From Pseudomonadota bacterium (GTDB lineage: Bacteria; Pseudomonadota; Gammaproteobacteria; Burkholderiales; Burkholderiaceae_E): a DNA stretch of 37,113 nucleotides. The stretch covers positions 1 through 37,113 of the forward strand of contig JAKPAM010000269.1 of assembly GCA_029779435.1 (NCBI GenBank). Direction: 5' to 3'. The notes beneath the pieces were generated by a model that ran no database searches, was not told the DNA's origin, and saw nothing but the letters and a program-made list of their open reading frames with translations. Shown here piece by piece: positions 16,056-25,380 of the stretch. The translations under genes were made by a program, and so were the position numbers. Every line of letters begins with the position of its first letter. Within the stretch, counting starts at the first letter, position 1.

Positions 16056-16868
16056 CTAGCTGCCGGTCGACGCATAGCGGCGCAGGCCGACGCGCCACAG
16101 GCCGAACGCCGCTGCGAGGAACGCGAAGCCCGCGGCCGGCGCGACGAACCCGACCCACGCGGGCGCACCCAGCGGATCGGCCTTGTCCAGGATCGCCAGC
16201 ACCGGGTAATACGCGACGCAGGCCAGCGGCACGACGAAGGTCAGCAGGCGGCGGAACCACCGTTCGTACAAAGCCAGCGGATACTGCGCGGCTTCGACGC
16301 CGCCATAAGTGAGCACGTTGACGATCTCCAGGCTCTCGATCGTCCAGAACGACAACGTGCCCTGCAGGACCAGGATGCCGAGGAACAGCGCCACGCCGCC
16401 CGCCAGCGCGAACAGCGCGATGGCGATCGCTTCGGGCGTCCACGCGATGCCGGCCTGCCTGGTCGCAAAACCCAGCACGAGCACGCCCTGCAACAAGCGC
16501 CCCAACCGGCTGATGCGCACGTCGTGCCCCATCAGTTGCAGCGCGAGCGGCCGCGGACGCAGCAGCAGCCGGTCGAACGCGCCGGTGCGCAGGAACTCGC
16601 TGCCCAGCACGTCGAAGCCGCGCCCGATCGCGTCGGCGATCGCGAACATGCAGTTGACCAGGCCGTAGAACAAGGCGACCTCGCCGATCCGCCACCCGCG
16701 CACGTCGCCGAAGCGATCGAACAACGCCCAGACCGCGATCACCTCGATGCCGGTGGCCAGGAACTGGCCGAGCGTCAGCAGCAGCGCCGATGCCGGATAG
16801 CGCGCCTGGCCATGCAGCGACGCGCGCGCCAGACGGATGAACAGCGCGATCGATCCCATCGCGGTCAT
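16056..16868 (-). CDS. ABC-2 type exporter permease, second subunit
   Basis: A 270-aa membrane protein with about six hydrophobic segments (for example IEVIAVWALFDRF, EVALFYGLVNCMF, AIALFALAGGVALFLGILVL, FAFLAAAFGLWRVGL). It resembles the DUF990/ABC-2 permeases that pair with DrrA-like ATPases. The start at 16868 overlaps the preceding permease stop by 4 bp (ATGA), the usual sign of translational coupling. A longer open frame to 16970 lies inside that permease gene and is rejected. With the neighbours at 16865 and 17764 it forms one exporter of unknown cargo. Confidence 0.82.
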   Translation of the reverse strand: MTAMGSIALFIRLARASLHGQARYPASALLLTLGQFLATGIEVIAVWALFDRFGDVRGWRIGEVALFYGLVNCMFAIADAIGRGFDVLGSEFLRTGAFDRLLLRPRPLALQLMGHDVRISRLGRLLQGVLVLGFATRQAGIAWTPEAIAIALFALAGGVALFLGILVLQGTLSFWTIESLEIVNVLTYGGVEAAQYPLALYERWFRRLLTFVVPLACVAYYPVLAILDKADPLGAPAWVGFVAPAAGFAFLAAAFGLWRVGLRRYASTGS

Positions 16869-17716
16869 CCTCCCTGCACGTCGAGCCGGCGCATCGTGCG
16901 ATCCATCGCCGCCCGGCCGAACAGCACGAACAGCGCCAGCCACGCCCCTTGCAGACCCAGGCCGACCCACGCCTGGGCGCCCGCGAGCTGCCCGAAATAG
17001 ATCCGGGCCGGGATGTCCAGCACGCCGGCCAGCGGCTGCAGCAGCAATACCGCCTGCCAGGCATCGGGCAGCAGCGCCAGCGGCAGCAGGTTGCCCGAGA
17101 ACACGATGACGACCGGCGCGGCCAGCGCGTTGATGCCTCGTTCATTGAGCGCTGCGGCCGCCGCGACGTTCAACAGCATCACCAGCGACGTCGACAGCAG
17201 CAGGGCCAGTAGCGACGACAGGACGAAACCGAGGCCGGCCCAGACGCCCGCGGGCGGCCGCCACGCCCAATCGCCGAACCCGGCCAGCGGCAGCAGCACG
17301 CCGGCAAGCCCCAGCATCAGCGCCACGCGCGGCAGCACGCGCGCGGCGATCCATCCGGCCGATCGCGCGAACCATAGCGCGTAGGCATCGACGGGCCGCA
17401 GCCGATCGTACGCGACGGCACCGGTACGCACGGCGTGCGCGACCTCCGGATCCCCGGACCAAGGCAGCAGCACCAGCAGGCCCTGAGCGAGCCACGTATA
17501 AGTGATCGCATGCGCGAGCGGCATCGACGCGGCGGATGTCGACGCGCCGTCGTAGAACGCCGCCAGGATCATGATCTTGATACCGCCCCACCAGCACTGC
17601 GTCGCGAAACCCGCCCATGCCGCGGTCCGGTACTGCAGCAGCCGCAGGAACCGCGCCCGGAAGGCCGCGGCGTAAGGACGCATGCGTTCGCTCGGCAGCA
17701 TCGTGGCCATGGTCAC
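16865..17716 (-). CDS. ABC-2 type exporter permease, first subunit
   Basis: This 283-aa inner-membrane protein has about six hydrophobic stretches and an Arg-rich cytoplasmic N-terminus (MRPYAAAFRARFLRLLQYRTAAW). It contains the conserved layout of the paired ABC-2 permeases, including AITYTWLAQGLLVLLPW and VVIVFSGNLLPLALLPDAW. It is probably a heterodimer partner of the next gene, to which it is translationally coupled. It starts 47 bp after the ATPase stop. The substrate cannot be read from the sequence. Confidence 0.82.
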   Translation of the reverse strand: MTMATMLPSERMRPYAAAFRARFLRLLQYRTAAWAGFATQCWWGGIKIMILAAFYDGASTSAASMPLAHAITYTWLAQGLLVLLPWSGDPEVAHAVRTGAVAYDRLRPVDAYALWFARSAGWIAARVLPRVALMLGLAGVLLPLAGFGDWAWRPPAGVWAGLGFVLSSLLALLLSTSLVMLLNVAAAAALNERGINALAAPVVIVFSGNLLPLALLPDAWQAVLLLQPLAGVLDIPARIYFGQLAGAQAWVGLGLQGAWLALFVLFGRAAMDRTMRRLDVQGG

Positions 17717-17763
17717 CGATGACGGGCGCGACGAGCGGGCGTGGCTGACTCGTTCACGGATTC

Positions 17764-18672
17764 TCAGCCTTCGGACGCGCCATGCATCGCATAGAAGCGC
17801 GCGATGACGGCCTCGATCGCCATGTGCTCGCCATCGGCCTCCTCATCGTCGTCACTTTTGTCGCCGCTCTCGTCACCACGGCTGTCATCGCCGGCCCCGC
17901 GCGCCGCCATCACCTGCTCGCGCAGCGCATCGACGCCGCAATCGGCGAGCACACGGCCGTGACCGATGACGATCACACGCTCGGCCAACGCCTCGATGTC
18001 GTGCATGTCGTGCGTGGTCAACAGCACCGTCGTGCCGCGCTCGCGGTTGGCACGCCGGATGAAGTCGCGCACCGCGAGCTTGGACGGCGCATCGAGGCCG
18101 ATCGTCGGCTCGTCGAGGAACAGGATGTCCGGTTCGTGCAGCAGCGCCGCCGCGATCTCGGCGCGCATGCGCTGCCCGAGCGACAACTGGCGCACCGGTT
18201 GGTCGAGCACGCGCTCCAGATGCAGCAGCGTCACCAGCTCGTCGCGCGTGCGAACGAACCGCACCGGATCGACGCGATAGATGTCGCGCAACAACGCGAA
18301 ACCGTCGCCGACCGGCAGATCCCACCACAATTGCGTGCGCTGACCGAACACCACGCCGATACGCGCGACATGCCGCTCGCGATCGGCGAACGGATCGCGC
18401 CCGTCGACCTCGACACGGCCCCCGTCGGGCCGCAGGATGCCGGCCAGGATCTTGATCGTCGTCGACTTGCCGGCGCCGTTCGGGCCGATGAATCCCAGCA
18501 GTTCGCCCCGGCGCAGCTCGAACGACACGGCCGCCAGCGCATCGACGCTGCGATAGCGGGGCCGCACCAGCGCGCGCAGCGCGCCACGCATGCCCGGATC
18601 GCGCTCGAGCACGCGGTACGTCTTGCGCAAGCGATCGATGACGATATGGGGGACGGGAGGAACGGCGGACAC
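17764..18672 (-). CDS. ABC exporter ATP-binding protein (DrrA/NatA-like) with acidic insert
   Basis: The 302-aa ATPase has Walker A GPNGAGKSTTIKIL, a Q-loop VFGQRTQLWWDLP, signature LSLGQRMRAEIA, Walker B ILFLDEPTIGLD and switch His in LTTHD. VFGQRTQLWWDLP is typical of the ATPases that pair with DUF990 permeases. Near the C-terminus, about residues 259-283, a 25-residue run rich in Asp/Glu/Ser/Gly precedes the final helix (MAIEAVIARFYAMHG), an unusual insertion for the family. The start is a GTG at 18672 without a clear Shine-Dalgarno. It is the first gene of a three-gene unit. Confidence 0.88.
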   Translation of the reverse strand: MSAVPPVPHIVIDRLRKTYRVLERDPGMRGALRALVRPRYRSVDALAAVSFELRRGELLGFIGPNGAGKSTTIKILAGILRPDGGRVEVDGRDPFADRERHVARIGVVFGQRTQLWWDLPVGDGFALLRDIYRVDPVRFVRTRDELVTLLHLERVLDQPVRQLSLGQRMRAEIAAALLHEPDILFLDEPTIGLDAPSKLAVRDFIRRANRERGTTVLLTTHDMHDIEALAERVIVIGHGRVLADCGVDALREQVMAARGAGDDSRGDESGDKSDDDEEADGEHMAIEAVIARFYAMHGASEG

Positions 18673-18768
18673 GGCACACCCGGAAAAAAGGGGGCGAATC
18701 CTACATGAAAACGAGGACGAGAGGCTATCGAATCACGCCCATCGCATGGCGCCGCCCCTGCGAAACGA

Positions 18769-20049
18769 TCAATGCAGCTTCATCCGCCCCGACACCCGCT
18801 GCTGCAACAGCCTCGCCAACGCCAGCACGATGGTCTTGCCCATCCCCAGGATCGCGCGGTGGTGATTCAAGTGCAGCGAGATGTACATCCATTTGGCGAT
18901 CAAGCCTTCCACGAAGAAGTTGCGCCCGGCCAGGCCGCCCATCAGGTTGCCCACGCCCTTGTTGTCGCCCAGCGAAACGAGCGAGCCGAAGTCGCGGTAG
19001 ACGAAGGGATCCGCCACTTCCCGCTCGTGCAGCGTCGCGTCCAGCACGCCGGCCAGATAGTCGGCCTGCTGGTGAGCGGCCTGGGCCCGCGCCGGCACGG
19101 TCCTGCCGTCGGTCCAGGGGCAGACCGCGCAATCGCCGATGGCGAAGACGCCCGGCGCGGACGTTCGCAGGCGCTCGTCCACCACGAACTGGTTGAGCCG
19201 GTTCACTTCCAACCCCAGCCCGGCGTTGGCGTCCGCGGCCTTGATGCCCGCGGCCCATACGATCAGGTCGGCCGGGATTTCACCGTTGGCCGTGACCAGG
19301 GCGTCAGGCCTGAGCTCGATGACCCGGGTACGCGTCAGCACTCGCACCCCCTTGCGGGTCAGCGCCCGTTCGGCCTGGGCGGAAATCTTCTCCGGCAGCC
19401 CACCCAGGATGCGGTCGCCGCCCTCCACCAGCGAGATGTCGAGCCGGAAGTGCTGAGGGCGGCCCAGGCTCTCCAGCAGCTCGGCGTGCGCCTCCAGCAG
19501 CTCGGCCGATAGCTCCACGCCCGTGGCCCCCGCCCCCACGATGGCCACCGACAGCGCGCGACCGTTCGAGAACGATGCACGCGTGCAGGCGCCCAGCCAA
19601 TCGGCGTGGAAGCGTTGCGCATCGTGCACGTTCTCCAGCAGGTACGCATGCTCGATGCCGGGCGTACTGAAAGCATTGGAGCCGCTGCCCAGCGCCAGCA
19701 CCAGCCACGTGTAGCTCACCGTGCGGCGCGGCACCAGCACCTCGCCCTCGGCATTGCGGATCTCGCCCAGCTCGATGGTCCTGCGCACCGCGTCCAGCGC
19801 CTCCAGCTCGCCGATCGCAAAACCAAAATGGTTGCGCCGCGCCAGCACGGTATAGGACAAGCCTTCCTGGTGAGCGTCCAGCGTGCCGGCGGCCACCTCG
19901 TGCAACGTCGGCTTCCAGATATGGAACGACGAGCGATCGACCAGCAGTACCCGTTCGCGGCCCTGCCGCGCCCCCAGGCGACGCCCCAGGCGGGCCGCCA
20001 ACTCCAGGCCGCCGGCCCCGCCTCCTACGATCACGATGTCCGAGTGCAT
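18769..20049 (-). CDS. ndh: Type II NADH dehydrogenase (NDH-2-like)
   Basis: This 426-aa flavoprotein of the pyridine nucleotide-disulphide oxidoreductase fold oxidises NADH and reduces quinone at the inner membrane without pumping ions. The FAD-binding motif is DIVIVGGGAGGLELAARLGRRLG at the N-terminus. The NADH motif VAIVGAGATGVELSAELLE lies near 170, and the second FAD motif APGVFAIGDCA near 300. The C-terminal KWMYISLHLNHHRAILGMGKTI is the membrane-association region of NDH-2. The frame is open much further upstream into nhaA, but only the ATG at 20049 gives the FAD motif at the proper place. It lies 17 bp after nhaA. Confidence 0.9.
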   Translation of the reverse strand: MHSDIVIVGGGAGGLELAARLGRRLGARQGRERVLLVDRSSFHIWKPTLHEVAAGTLDAHQEGLSYTVLARRNHFGFAIGELEALDAVRRTIELGEIRNAEGEVLVPRRTVSYTWLVLALGSGSNAFSTPGIEHAYLLENVHDAQRFHADWLGACTRASFSNGRALSVAIVGAGATGVELSAELLEAHAELLESLGRPQHFRLDISLVEGGDRILGGLPEKISAQAERALTRKGVRVLTRTRVIELRPDALVTANGEIPADLIVWAAGIKAADANAGLGLEVNRLNQFVVDERLRTSAPGVFAIGDCAVCPWTDGRTVPARAQAAHQQADYLAGVLDATLHEREVADPFVYRDFGSLVSLGDNKGVGNLMGGLAGRNFFVEGLIAKWMYISLHLNHHRAILGMGKTIVLALARLLQQRVSGRMKLH

Positions 20050-20066
20050 GGTCAAGCTCAAAAGCG

Positions 20067-21428
20067 TCAGCCGCGGGCGTCGCTTTCGGCGGCACGGGCC
20101 CGCCGGTATACGGTCCCCCAGGCCAGGCCCAGCAGCGCCGCCACCAGCGAGCCCGTCAGCACGCCGAGCTTGGCCGCCCCGAGCAGGGCCTCGTCGTCGA
20201 ACGCCAGCATCGCGATGAACAACGACATCGTGAAGCCGACACCCGCCAGCAGGCCGATCAACCAGATGCCCGCCCACGATACGCCCGGCGGCAGCCGGCA
20301 CCAACCGAGTCGCACCGCCCCCCAGCTCACACCGACCACGCCCAGCGGCTTGCCGACCACCAGCGCCAACGCGACCGCCCCCATGACCCAGCGCGGACCG
20401 GCGGCGGACAGGTCGATGCCGCCAATGCTGACGCCGGCATTGGCCAGCGCGAACATGGGCATGATGCCGTACGCGACCCAAGGATGCAGCGCCGTCTGCA
20501 CGCGCACGACCGGCGGCAGCAGCTCGCGCTGGGCCCGCCGCAACTGCCGCAGCGGCGCCGCCATATCCTGCGCGTCCGCCGCCTCGTCGTGATCGCGCAG
20601 CTTCTGCACCGCGCGCGCCACACCGTCGAGCGGACGCTCGCGCATGGGCAGCGAAACCACCGGCGTCATCATGCCGAGCACCACGCCCGCCAAGGTCGGA
20701 TGCGCGCCGGTCATCAGCAGGCCGATCCAGACGATGGCGCCGGGCAGCACGTAGGGCAGCGCCGAGCCGACGCCGATCCGCTGGAAGCCGAGCACGGCCA
20801 GGATGCCCAGCCCGGCGACGATGAAGCCGTGCCAGTCGAGCCCGCCCGAATAGAACAGCGCGATGATCAGCACGGCGACGATGTCGTCGATGATCGCCAG
20901 CGCCAGCAGGAAGATCCGCACGTGCGCCGGGATGCCCCGGCCCAGCAGGGCCAGCACGCCGACGGCGAACGCGATATCGGTCGCCGTCGGCACGGCCCAG
21001 CCATGGACGCGCGACGGGTCGCCGTTCAAGGCAACGTAGATGAGCGCGGGCGCGGCCACACCGCCCAGCGCCGCCAGGATCGGCAGGCTGGCCTGGCGAA
21101 GGTCGCTCAGTGCCCCTTCATGGATCTCGCGGCGGATCTCCATCCCGACGACCAGGAAGAAGATGGTCATCAACGCATCGTTGACCAGGAAATGCAACGA
21201 CCCGGAGAACGTGAAGCCGCCGATTCCGATCGACAACGGCAGATGCCAGAGTGCGTGGTAGCCATGCGCGAACGGCGAATTGGCCCAGATCAGCGCGACG
21301 GCGGCAGCGATCAGCAGCACGACGCCGCTGGCGGCCTCGATGTGCAGGAAACGTTCGAGGGTGGCGAAAGCACGTTCGGCGAGAAGCCGGGTGCGCGGCA
21401 GATCCTGCCGCGGGGTAAGGCGGTCCAT
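20067..21428 (-). CDS. nhaA: Na+/H+ antiporter NhaA
   Basis: A 453-aa inner-membrane antiporter with about twelve hydrophobic segments. The essential aspartate pair is Asp181-Asp182 in [20 protein letters not shown], and the pH-sensor region [18 protein letters not shown] is present near 91-107. [22 protein letters not shown] is also typical. It is some 60 residues longer than the E. coli protein, mainly through a charged loop ([14 protein letters not shown]...) in the middle of the C-terminal half. The GGAG ribosome site lies 11 nt before the ATG. It is followed by ndh in the same direction. Confidence 0.95.
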   Translation of the reverse strand: MDRLTPRQDLPRTRLLAERAFATLERFLHIEAASGVVLLIAAAVALIWANSPFAHGYHALWHLPLSIGIGGFTFSGSLHFLVNDALMTIFFLVVGMEIRREIHEGALSDLRQASLPILAALGGVAAPALIYVALNGDPSRVHGWAVPTATDIAFAVGVLALLGRGIPAHVRIFLLALAIIDDIVAVLIIALFYSGGLDWHGFIVAGLGILAVLGFQRIGVGSALPYVLPGAIVWIGLLMTGAHPTLAGVVLGMMTPVVSLPMRERPLDGVARAVQKLRDHDEAADAQDMAAPLRQLRRAQRELLPPVVRVQTALHPWVAYGIMPMFALANAGVSIGGIDLSAAGPRWVMGAVALALVVGKPLGVVGVSWGAVRLGWCRLPPGVSWAGIWLIGLLAGVGFTMSLFIAMLAFDDEALLGAAKLGVLTGSLVAALLGLAWGTVYRRARAAESDARG

Positions 21429-21596
21429 GGTCGCGAGAACTCCGCGTGGCGGCCCGACCGACGCATGAACCTGTCCCGCCGCGACATGCGGCTAACACCC
21501 GGCCGCCATTCTACCTTCGTCGATCCCCAGGCCGCATGGCGTCATACTGCCGGGCAACCGTGAACCACTGAACACCAACACGAAGGAAACGCTGCG

Positions 21597-22394
21597 ATGA
21601 CGAAGAAGACACTCGAAGGCAAGGTCGTACTGATCACGGGCGCCGCGGCCGGCATCGGCGCCGGCTGCGCACGGGCGCTGGCGGCCGAAGGCGCGCACGT
21701 CGTACTGACCGACATCGACGGCGCGCGCGTGCAACAGACGGCCGAGAGCATCCGCGGCAGCGGCGGACACGCCGAGGCCCACCAGCAGGACGTGACCGAC
21801 GAAGCGCGCTGGGTCGAGATCGCCGCGCAGGTCGAACAGCGCCACGGCAGGCTCGACGGCCTGGTCGCCAACGCCGGCATCGGCATCGGGGCGCCGATGG
21901 TCGAGATGACGCTGGCCGACTGGCGCAAGACGCACGCGGTCAACGTCGAGGGCGTGTTCCTGTCGTGCAAGCACACGATTCCGGCGATGCTGCGCACGGG
22001 CAGCGGCTCGGTCGTGCTGATGTCGTCGGTCGCCGGGATGCGCGGCGCTGCCGGGTTGTCGGCCTACAGCGCCAGCAAGGGCGCGGTGCGCCTGTTCGGC
22101 AAATCGCTCGCGATCGAATACGGCCCGAAGATCCGCGTCAACACCGTGCACCCCGGGATCATCGACACCGAGATCTGGGCCAAGATCCCGGCCGACGCCG
22201 AGAACTCGCGCGGCAAGGCCCCGATGGACCCGCATGAAATCGCCCGCCACTTCGCGCCGCTGACGCGGTCGGGCACACCGGACGACATCGCGCAGGCGGT
22301 GCTATGGCTGCTGTCCGACGCGTCGAGCTACGTGTCGGGCATCGAGATGGTGGTCGACGGCGCGATGACGGCCGGCGGCTTCTTCAAGCCCTGA
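21597..22394 (+). CDS. Short-chain dehydrogenase/reductase
   Basis: The 265-aa product is a classical SDR. It has the nucleotide site VLITGAAAGIGAGC (residues 10-23), an Asp after the second strand (LTDIDG, favouring NAD over NADP), VANAGIG, the catalytic Ser in VLMSSVAG, and YSASKG with the Tyr-x3-Lys pair. PEPTIDE features such as VNTVHPGIIDTEIW and SYVSGIEMVVDGAMTAGG are typical of 3-hydroxy-dehydrogenases and 3-oxoacyl-ACP-reductase-like enzymes. The substrate is undetermined. AAGGAA precedes the ATG by 9 nt. It is divergent from nhaA, with 168 bp between them. Confidence 0.9.
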   Translation: MTKKTLEGKVVLITGAAAGIGAGCARALAAEGAHVVLTDIDGARVQQTAESIRGSGGHAEAHQQDVTDEARWVEIAAQVEQRHGRLDGLVANAGIGIGAPMVEMTLADWRKTHAVNVEGVFLSCKHTIPAMLRTGSGSVVLMSSVAGMRGAAGLSAYSASKGAVRLFGKSLAIEYGPKIRVNTVHPGIIDTEIWAKIPADAENSRGKAPMDPHEIARHFAPLTRSGTPDDIAQAVLWLLSDASSYVSGIEMVVDGAMTAGGFFKP

Positions 22395-22532
22395 ACCGGA
22401 GCACTGCCGCGCGGCGCAGCAGAAGCTGGTACGTCAGCAGCGTATCGCTGTGCAGTGGCGCGGCGCCAGGCAATAAGCCTCAGCGGCTGGCGTCAGCGAG
22501 CCTCACTCGCCGCGAGCAAGGCTCGCTCCTGC
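22395..22532. other. Convergent gap with an 8-bp long-loop inverted repeat
   Basis: No gene is seen. AGCGAGCC (22495-22502) and GGCTCGCT (22520-22527) can form an 8-bp stem with a 17-nt loop just after the AhpD-like gene's stop. Neither strand has a following T tract, so it is at best a weak shared terminator between the SDR and the AhpD-like gene. Confidence 0.35.
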
Positions 22533-23066
22533 TCATTTCAAAGCGATCTTGGGAAAGTCGACCGGCACATCCAGCGCGACGTTGATGGTGTTGGTGAACA
22601 GGTTCAATGCGACGTGCGCGATGATCTCGACGATCTGCTCGTCACCAAAGCCAACCTCCCTGAGGCTGGCGACATCGGCATCGCCGATCCGCGCGCGCTG
22701 CTCGACGACCTTCAGCGCGAACGCCAACGCCGCGACTGTCCGGGCATCGCTGGATTTTCCGACCTGCGCGGCGGCCATATCTTCAGCCGATACGCCAGCT
22801 TTGTGGCCCAGCACCGTGTGGGCCGCCAGACAGTATTCGCAGCGGTTGCGATTGGCGATCGCCACAGCGAGTTGCTCGCCGAGCCTGGCGCCGAGCGTGC
22901 CGCTGCCGAGCGCGCCAAAGGCCGCCCACATGCTCTGCAAGGCGGCCGGTGAGTTGGCCACGGCCTTGAACATATTCGGCGTCGCGCCAAAGGCCTGGCC
23001 GATGTCGGCCAGCAGGGCCTGGCTGGCAGCGGGAGCAAGTTGAGGCTGGATGTTGACCCGGGGCAT
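22533..23066 (-). CDS. Carboxymuconolactone decarboxylase / AhpD-family protein
   Basis: The 177-aa product carries the AhpD signature Glu64-x11-Cys76-x2-Cys79-x3-His83 (RCEYCLAAH), the redox-active pair plus proton relay used in peroxide reduction by this family. An N-terminal FGATPNMFKAVANSP and a C-terminal VGFGDEQIVEIIAHVALNLFTNTINVALDVPVDF are standard for the 'uncharacterised peroxidase-related' subgroup. The start at 23066 is set by AGGAG 7 nt upstream; the frame is open to 23138. It is divergent from an AraC regulator 102 bp away, which probably controls it. Confidence 0.9.
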   Translation of the reverse strand: MPRVNIQPQLAPAASQALLADIGQAFGATPNMFKAVANSPAALQSMWAAFGALGSGTLGARLGEQLAVAIANRNRCEYCLAAHTVLGHKAGVSAEDMAAAQVGKSSDARTVAALAFALKVVEQRARIGDADVASLREVGFGDEQIVEIIAHVALNLFTNTINVALDVPVDFPKIALK

Positions 23067-23129
23067 GGCGATCTCCTGATTCCGGTTGACTGATGGGTCA
23101 GGCCAGTATCGGCGGATCGGTTGTATGAT

Positions 23130-23142
23130 TTGATTCAATCAA
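23130..23142. promoter_or_regulatory. Palindrome in the AhpD-like/araC divergent promoter
   Basis: TTGATTCAATCAA is a perfect 13-bp palindrome around a central C. It lies in an AT-rich patch between the two divergent starts (23066 and 23169), and overlaps TATGAT (23124-23129), a plausible -10 for the + strand gene. It is likely a regulator site or part of overlapping promoters; the AraC neighbour is the obvious candidate, although AraC proteins more often use direct repeats. Confidence 0.45.
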
Positions 23143-23168
23143 TCCACAATACATACCATTTCGTCCGA

Positions 23169-24128
23169 ATGACGGTCACGTCTCCGATCGACCGCCTCTC
23201 CGGGCTCCTGGAGCGCTTCCGGGTCCAGGCGCAGTTGCACTACGCCGGCACGCTGTGCGGGCGCAGCCACTTCGATGCCTGCGACGGGCACGGCTACCTG
23301 CACGTGCTACGCCGGGGCGAACTGGAGGTCCGGCACCCAGGTGCGCGGCAAGTGCCGAAGTCGATGCGCTTCGAAGAACCGACGCTGCTGTTCTACCCGC
23401 GCCCGTTGACCCACCGGTTTCACAATCCTCCGGTGGAAGGCGCCGATTTCACCTGCGCGCGGCTGATTTTCGAGGGCGGCGCGGCCAACCCGCTCGCGCG
23501 GGCGCTGCCTTCGTTGATCGCACTGCCGCTGGCGCAGGTACCGGGCCTGGATGCGGCACTCGGCCTGCTGTTCGCCGAAACCGATCAGGTGCGCTGCGGG
23601 CAGCGACTGCTGGCCAACCGGCTGTTCGAGGTGGTCGTGATTCAACTGCTGCGCTGGCTGCTCGATCACCCGCGAGAATCGGGCGTGCAGGCTGGCCTCA
23701 TCACCGGCTTGTCGGACCCGCGCCTGGCGCGCGTATTGGTAGCCTTGCACGACCACCCAGGCGAACCGTGGCCGCTGGCACGGATGGCCGAGCACGCCGG
23801 TATGTCCCGCACGGCGTTCGCCACCACCTTCCGGCAGGTGGTGGGCCAGACGCCGGCCGACTACCTGGCCGACTGGCGCATCGCGCTGGCGCAAAGCCGG
23901 CTGCGCGACGGTCGGCCGATCAAGACGCTGGCCGACGAACTCGGCTATGCGAACCCCTCCGCGCTATCACGGGCGTTCAGCGCCAAAGTGGGGATGTCCC
24001 CGCGGGACTGGCTGAAGCATCCCGTCCTTCAGACAGGAAACCAGGAAGGCGTCAGCGAAATCTTCTCGGAACCCTTTCCGGGCCTCGATTCAGGGTTGCA
24101 CCGGCCGCACCCCCGCGGCACGCAATAG
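23169..24128 (+). CDS. AraC-family transcriptional regulator with cupin N-terminus
   Basis: The 319-aa product has an N-terminal cupin-type sensor ([38 protein letters not shown]), as in the Cupin_6 AraC group. At about residues 190-290 there is a double helix-turn-helix: [36 protein letters not shown], then [32 protein letters not shown] 30-residue tail follows. The frame is open from 23121, but that extension overlaps the promoter, so 23169 is chosen; no clear ribosome site is seen. The last 39 bp overlap the end of the convergent flavoprotein gene. Confidence 0.9.
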   Translation: MTVTSPIDRLSGLLERFRVQAQLHYAGTLCGRSHFDACDGHGYLHVLRRGELEVRHPGARQVPKSMRFEEPTLLFYPRPLTHRFHNPPVEGADFTCARLIFEGGAANPLARALPSLIALPLAQVPGLDAALGLLFAETDQVRCGQRLLANRLFEVVVIQLLRWLLDHPRESGVQAGLITGLSDPRLARVLVALHDHPGEPWPLARMAEHAGMSRTAFATTFRQVVGQTPADYLADWRIALAQSRLRDGRPIKTLADELGYANPSALSRAFSAKVGMSPRDWLKHPVLQTGNQEGVSEIFSEPFPGLDSGLHRPHPRGTQ

Positions 24129-25256
24129 CTCCAGCGTGGGCAAGCCATCGACGGCCATCAACAGGTCCGCCTCGGCCTGGATACTGCGCAGCACGTGCAC
24201 CACGCCTTCGCTCCCGCCCAGTGCGAGCCCGTACGCATACGGCCGCCCCACGGCGACGACGCTCGCCCCCATGGCCAGCGCCTTGACCACGTCCGAGCCC
24301 GAACGGATGCCGGAATCGAACCAGACCGGCGTCTTGCGGCTGGCGGCCACCACATCGGGCAGCAGGTCGATCGAGGCGATGCCGCCATTGGCCTGCCGGC
24401 CACCGTGATTCGAGCAATAGATGGCGTCGACGCCGACATCGATCGCCCGCTTCGCATCGTCCGGATGCTGGATGCCCTTGACGATCAACGGCAGCCGCGT
24501 GAGCTTGCGCAGCCAGGCCAGATCGTCCCAAGTCACGGTCTGGCCGAAGATGTTCGCCCACAGGTCGATCGCAGCCGCCGGGTCGTCCTCGGGCGGCGCA
24601 GCGAGCTTGGCGCGAAACACCGGGTCGCTGAAGTAGTTGGCCAGCGCAGCACCACGCAGCTGCGGGAAATTGCTGGTGTTGAGATCGCGCGGCCGCCAGC
24701 CGGTGACCCAGGTATCGAGCGTGACGACGATGCCCCGGTAGCCCGCCGCCTCGGCGCGGCGAACGAAGCTCGTGGCCAGATCCCGGTCCTTGGGCGTGTA
24801 GAGCTGGAAGAACGCGTCGCCGTCGCCCAGTGCCTTGGCTACATCCTCGAGCGGATCGTTCATCAACGTCGAGGCGATCATCGGCACGCCGGCGATGCCG
24901 GCCGCGCGAGCCGTGGCCAGGTCGCCGTGGCCGTCCTGCGCGCAGATGCCGATGACGCCGATCGGTGCCATCATCAGCGGCGACGCGTAGCGCTTGCCGA
25001 ACACGTCGACCGACAGGTCGCGCACCCGCGCATCGACCAGCATGCGCGGCACGATGCCCCAGTGTCCGAACGCGTCCACGTTGCGGCGCTGCGTGTTTTC
25101 ATCACCGCAGCCGCCCTGCACGTAGCTCAATACCGAAGGTGACAGGGCGGCGGTCGCCCGTTGTTCGAGCGTCTTGAAATCGACCGGCAGGCTCGGCTCG
25201 ATGCCCTGCAGCCCCTTCTGGTAGATCTCGTTCTGGTAGTCGCCGAAATGGCCCAT
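24090..25256 (-). CDS. FMN-dependent alpha-hydroxy acid oxidase, lactate 2-monooxygenase-like
   Basis: The 388-aa product is a full-length FMN alpha-hydroxy-acid dehydrogenase barrel. It shows [28 protein letters not shown], and the catalytic set Lys260 (PLIVKG), His284 and Arg287 in CSNHGGRQ. The phosphate-binding [20 protein letters not shown] follows. The N-terminal half ([32 protein letters not shown]) resembles lactate 2-monooxygenase more than lactate dehydrogenase. It should oxidise a 2-hydroxy acid in the cytosol. AGGGGA lies 6 nt before the ATG. Its 3' end overlaps the araC-like gene by 39 bp. Confidence 0.9.
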   Translation of the reverse strand: MGHFGDYQNEIYQKGLQGIEPSLPVDFKTLEQRATAALSPSVLSYVQGGCGDENTQRRNVDAFGHWGIVPRMLVDARVRDLSVDVFGKRYASPLMMAPIGVIGICAQDGHGDLATARAAGIAGVPMIASTLMNDPLEDVAKALGDGDAFFQLYTPKDRDLATSFVRRAEAAGYRGIVVTLDTWVTGWRPRDLNTSNFPQLRGAALANYFSDPVFRAKLAAPPEDDPAAAIDLWANIFGQTVTWDDLAWLRKLTRLPLIVKGIQHPDDAKRAIDVGVDAIYCSNHGGRQANGGIASIDLLPDVVAASRKTPVWFDSGIRSGSDVVKALAMGASVVAVGRPYAYGLALGGSEGVVHVLRSIQAEADLLMAVDGLPTLELLRAAGVRPVQP

Positions 25257-25291
25257 GATCGACTGTCCCCTGGTGCGTTATCTGCGGCCAC

Positions 25292-25319
25292 TATATAGGC
25301 GTCCGCGATAGGCGTCCGC
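25292..25319 (-). promoter_or_regulatory. Candidate promoter with a 13-bp-period direct repeat
   Basis: ATAGGCGTCCGC occurs twice, at 25295-25306 and 25308-25319, separated by one base. On the - strand this is GCGGACGCCTAT repeated. The copy nearer the gene runs into TATATA (complement of 25292-25297), a good -10, about 36 bp before the flavoprotein ATG. This looks like a tandem activator or repressor site; which protein binds is unknown. Confidence 0.4.
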
Positions 25320-25380
25320 AAATGTCCGGCGGCTGTCGGCACGATTGCCGTTTCAGCCGCCGGATTCTCAAAGCGCCGTG

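Noticed and set aside
16868..16970. Longer N-terminus of the second exporter permease
   Set aside because: The added 34 residues are charged, lie inside the preceding permease gene, and the 4-bp ATGA overlap at 16865-16868 marks the real start.
14268..17000. A 910-codon + strand open frame
   Set aside because: It is antisense to the dioxygenase, out of frame with the Bug receptor and antisense to the exporter permease; its composition is not protein-like.
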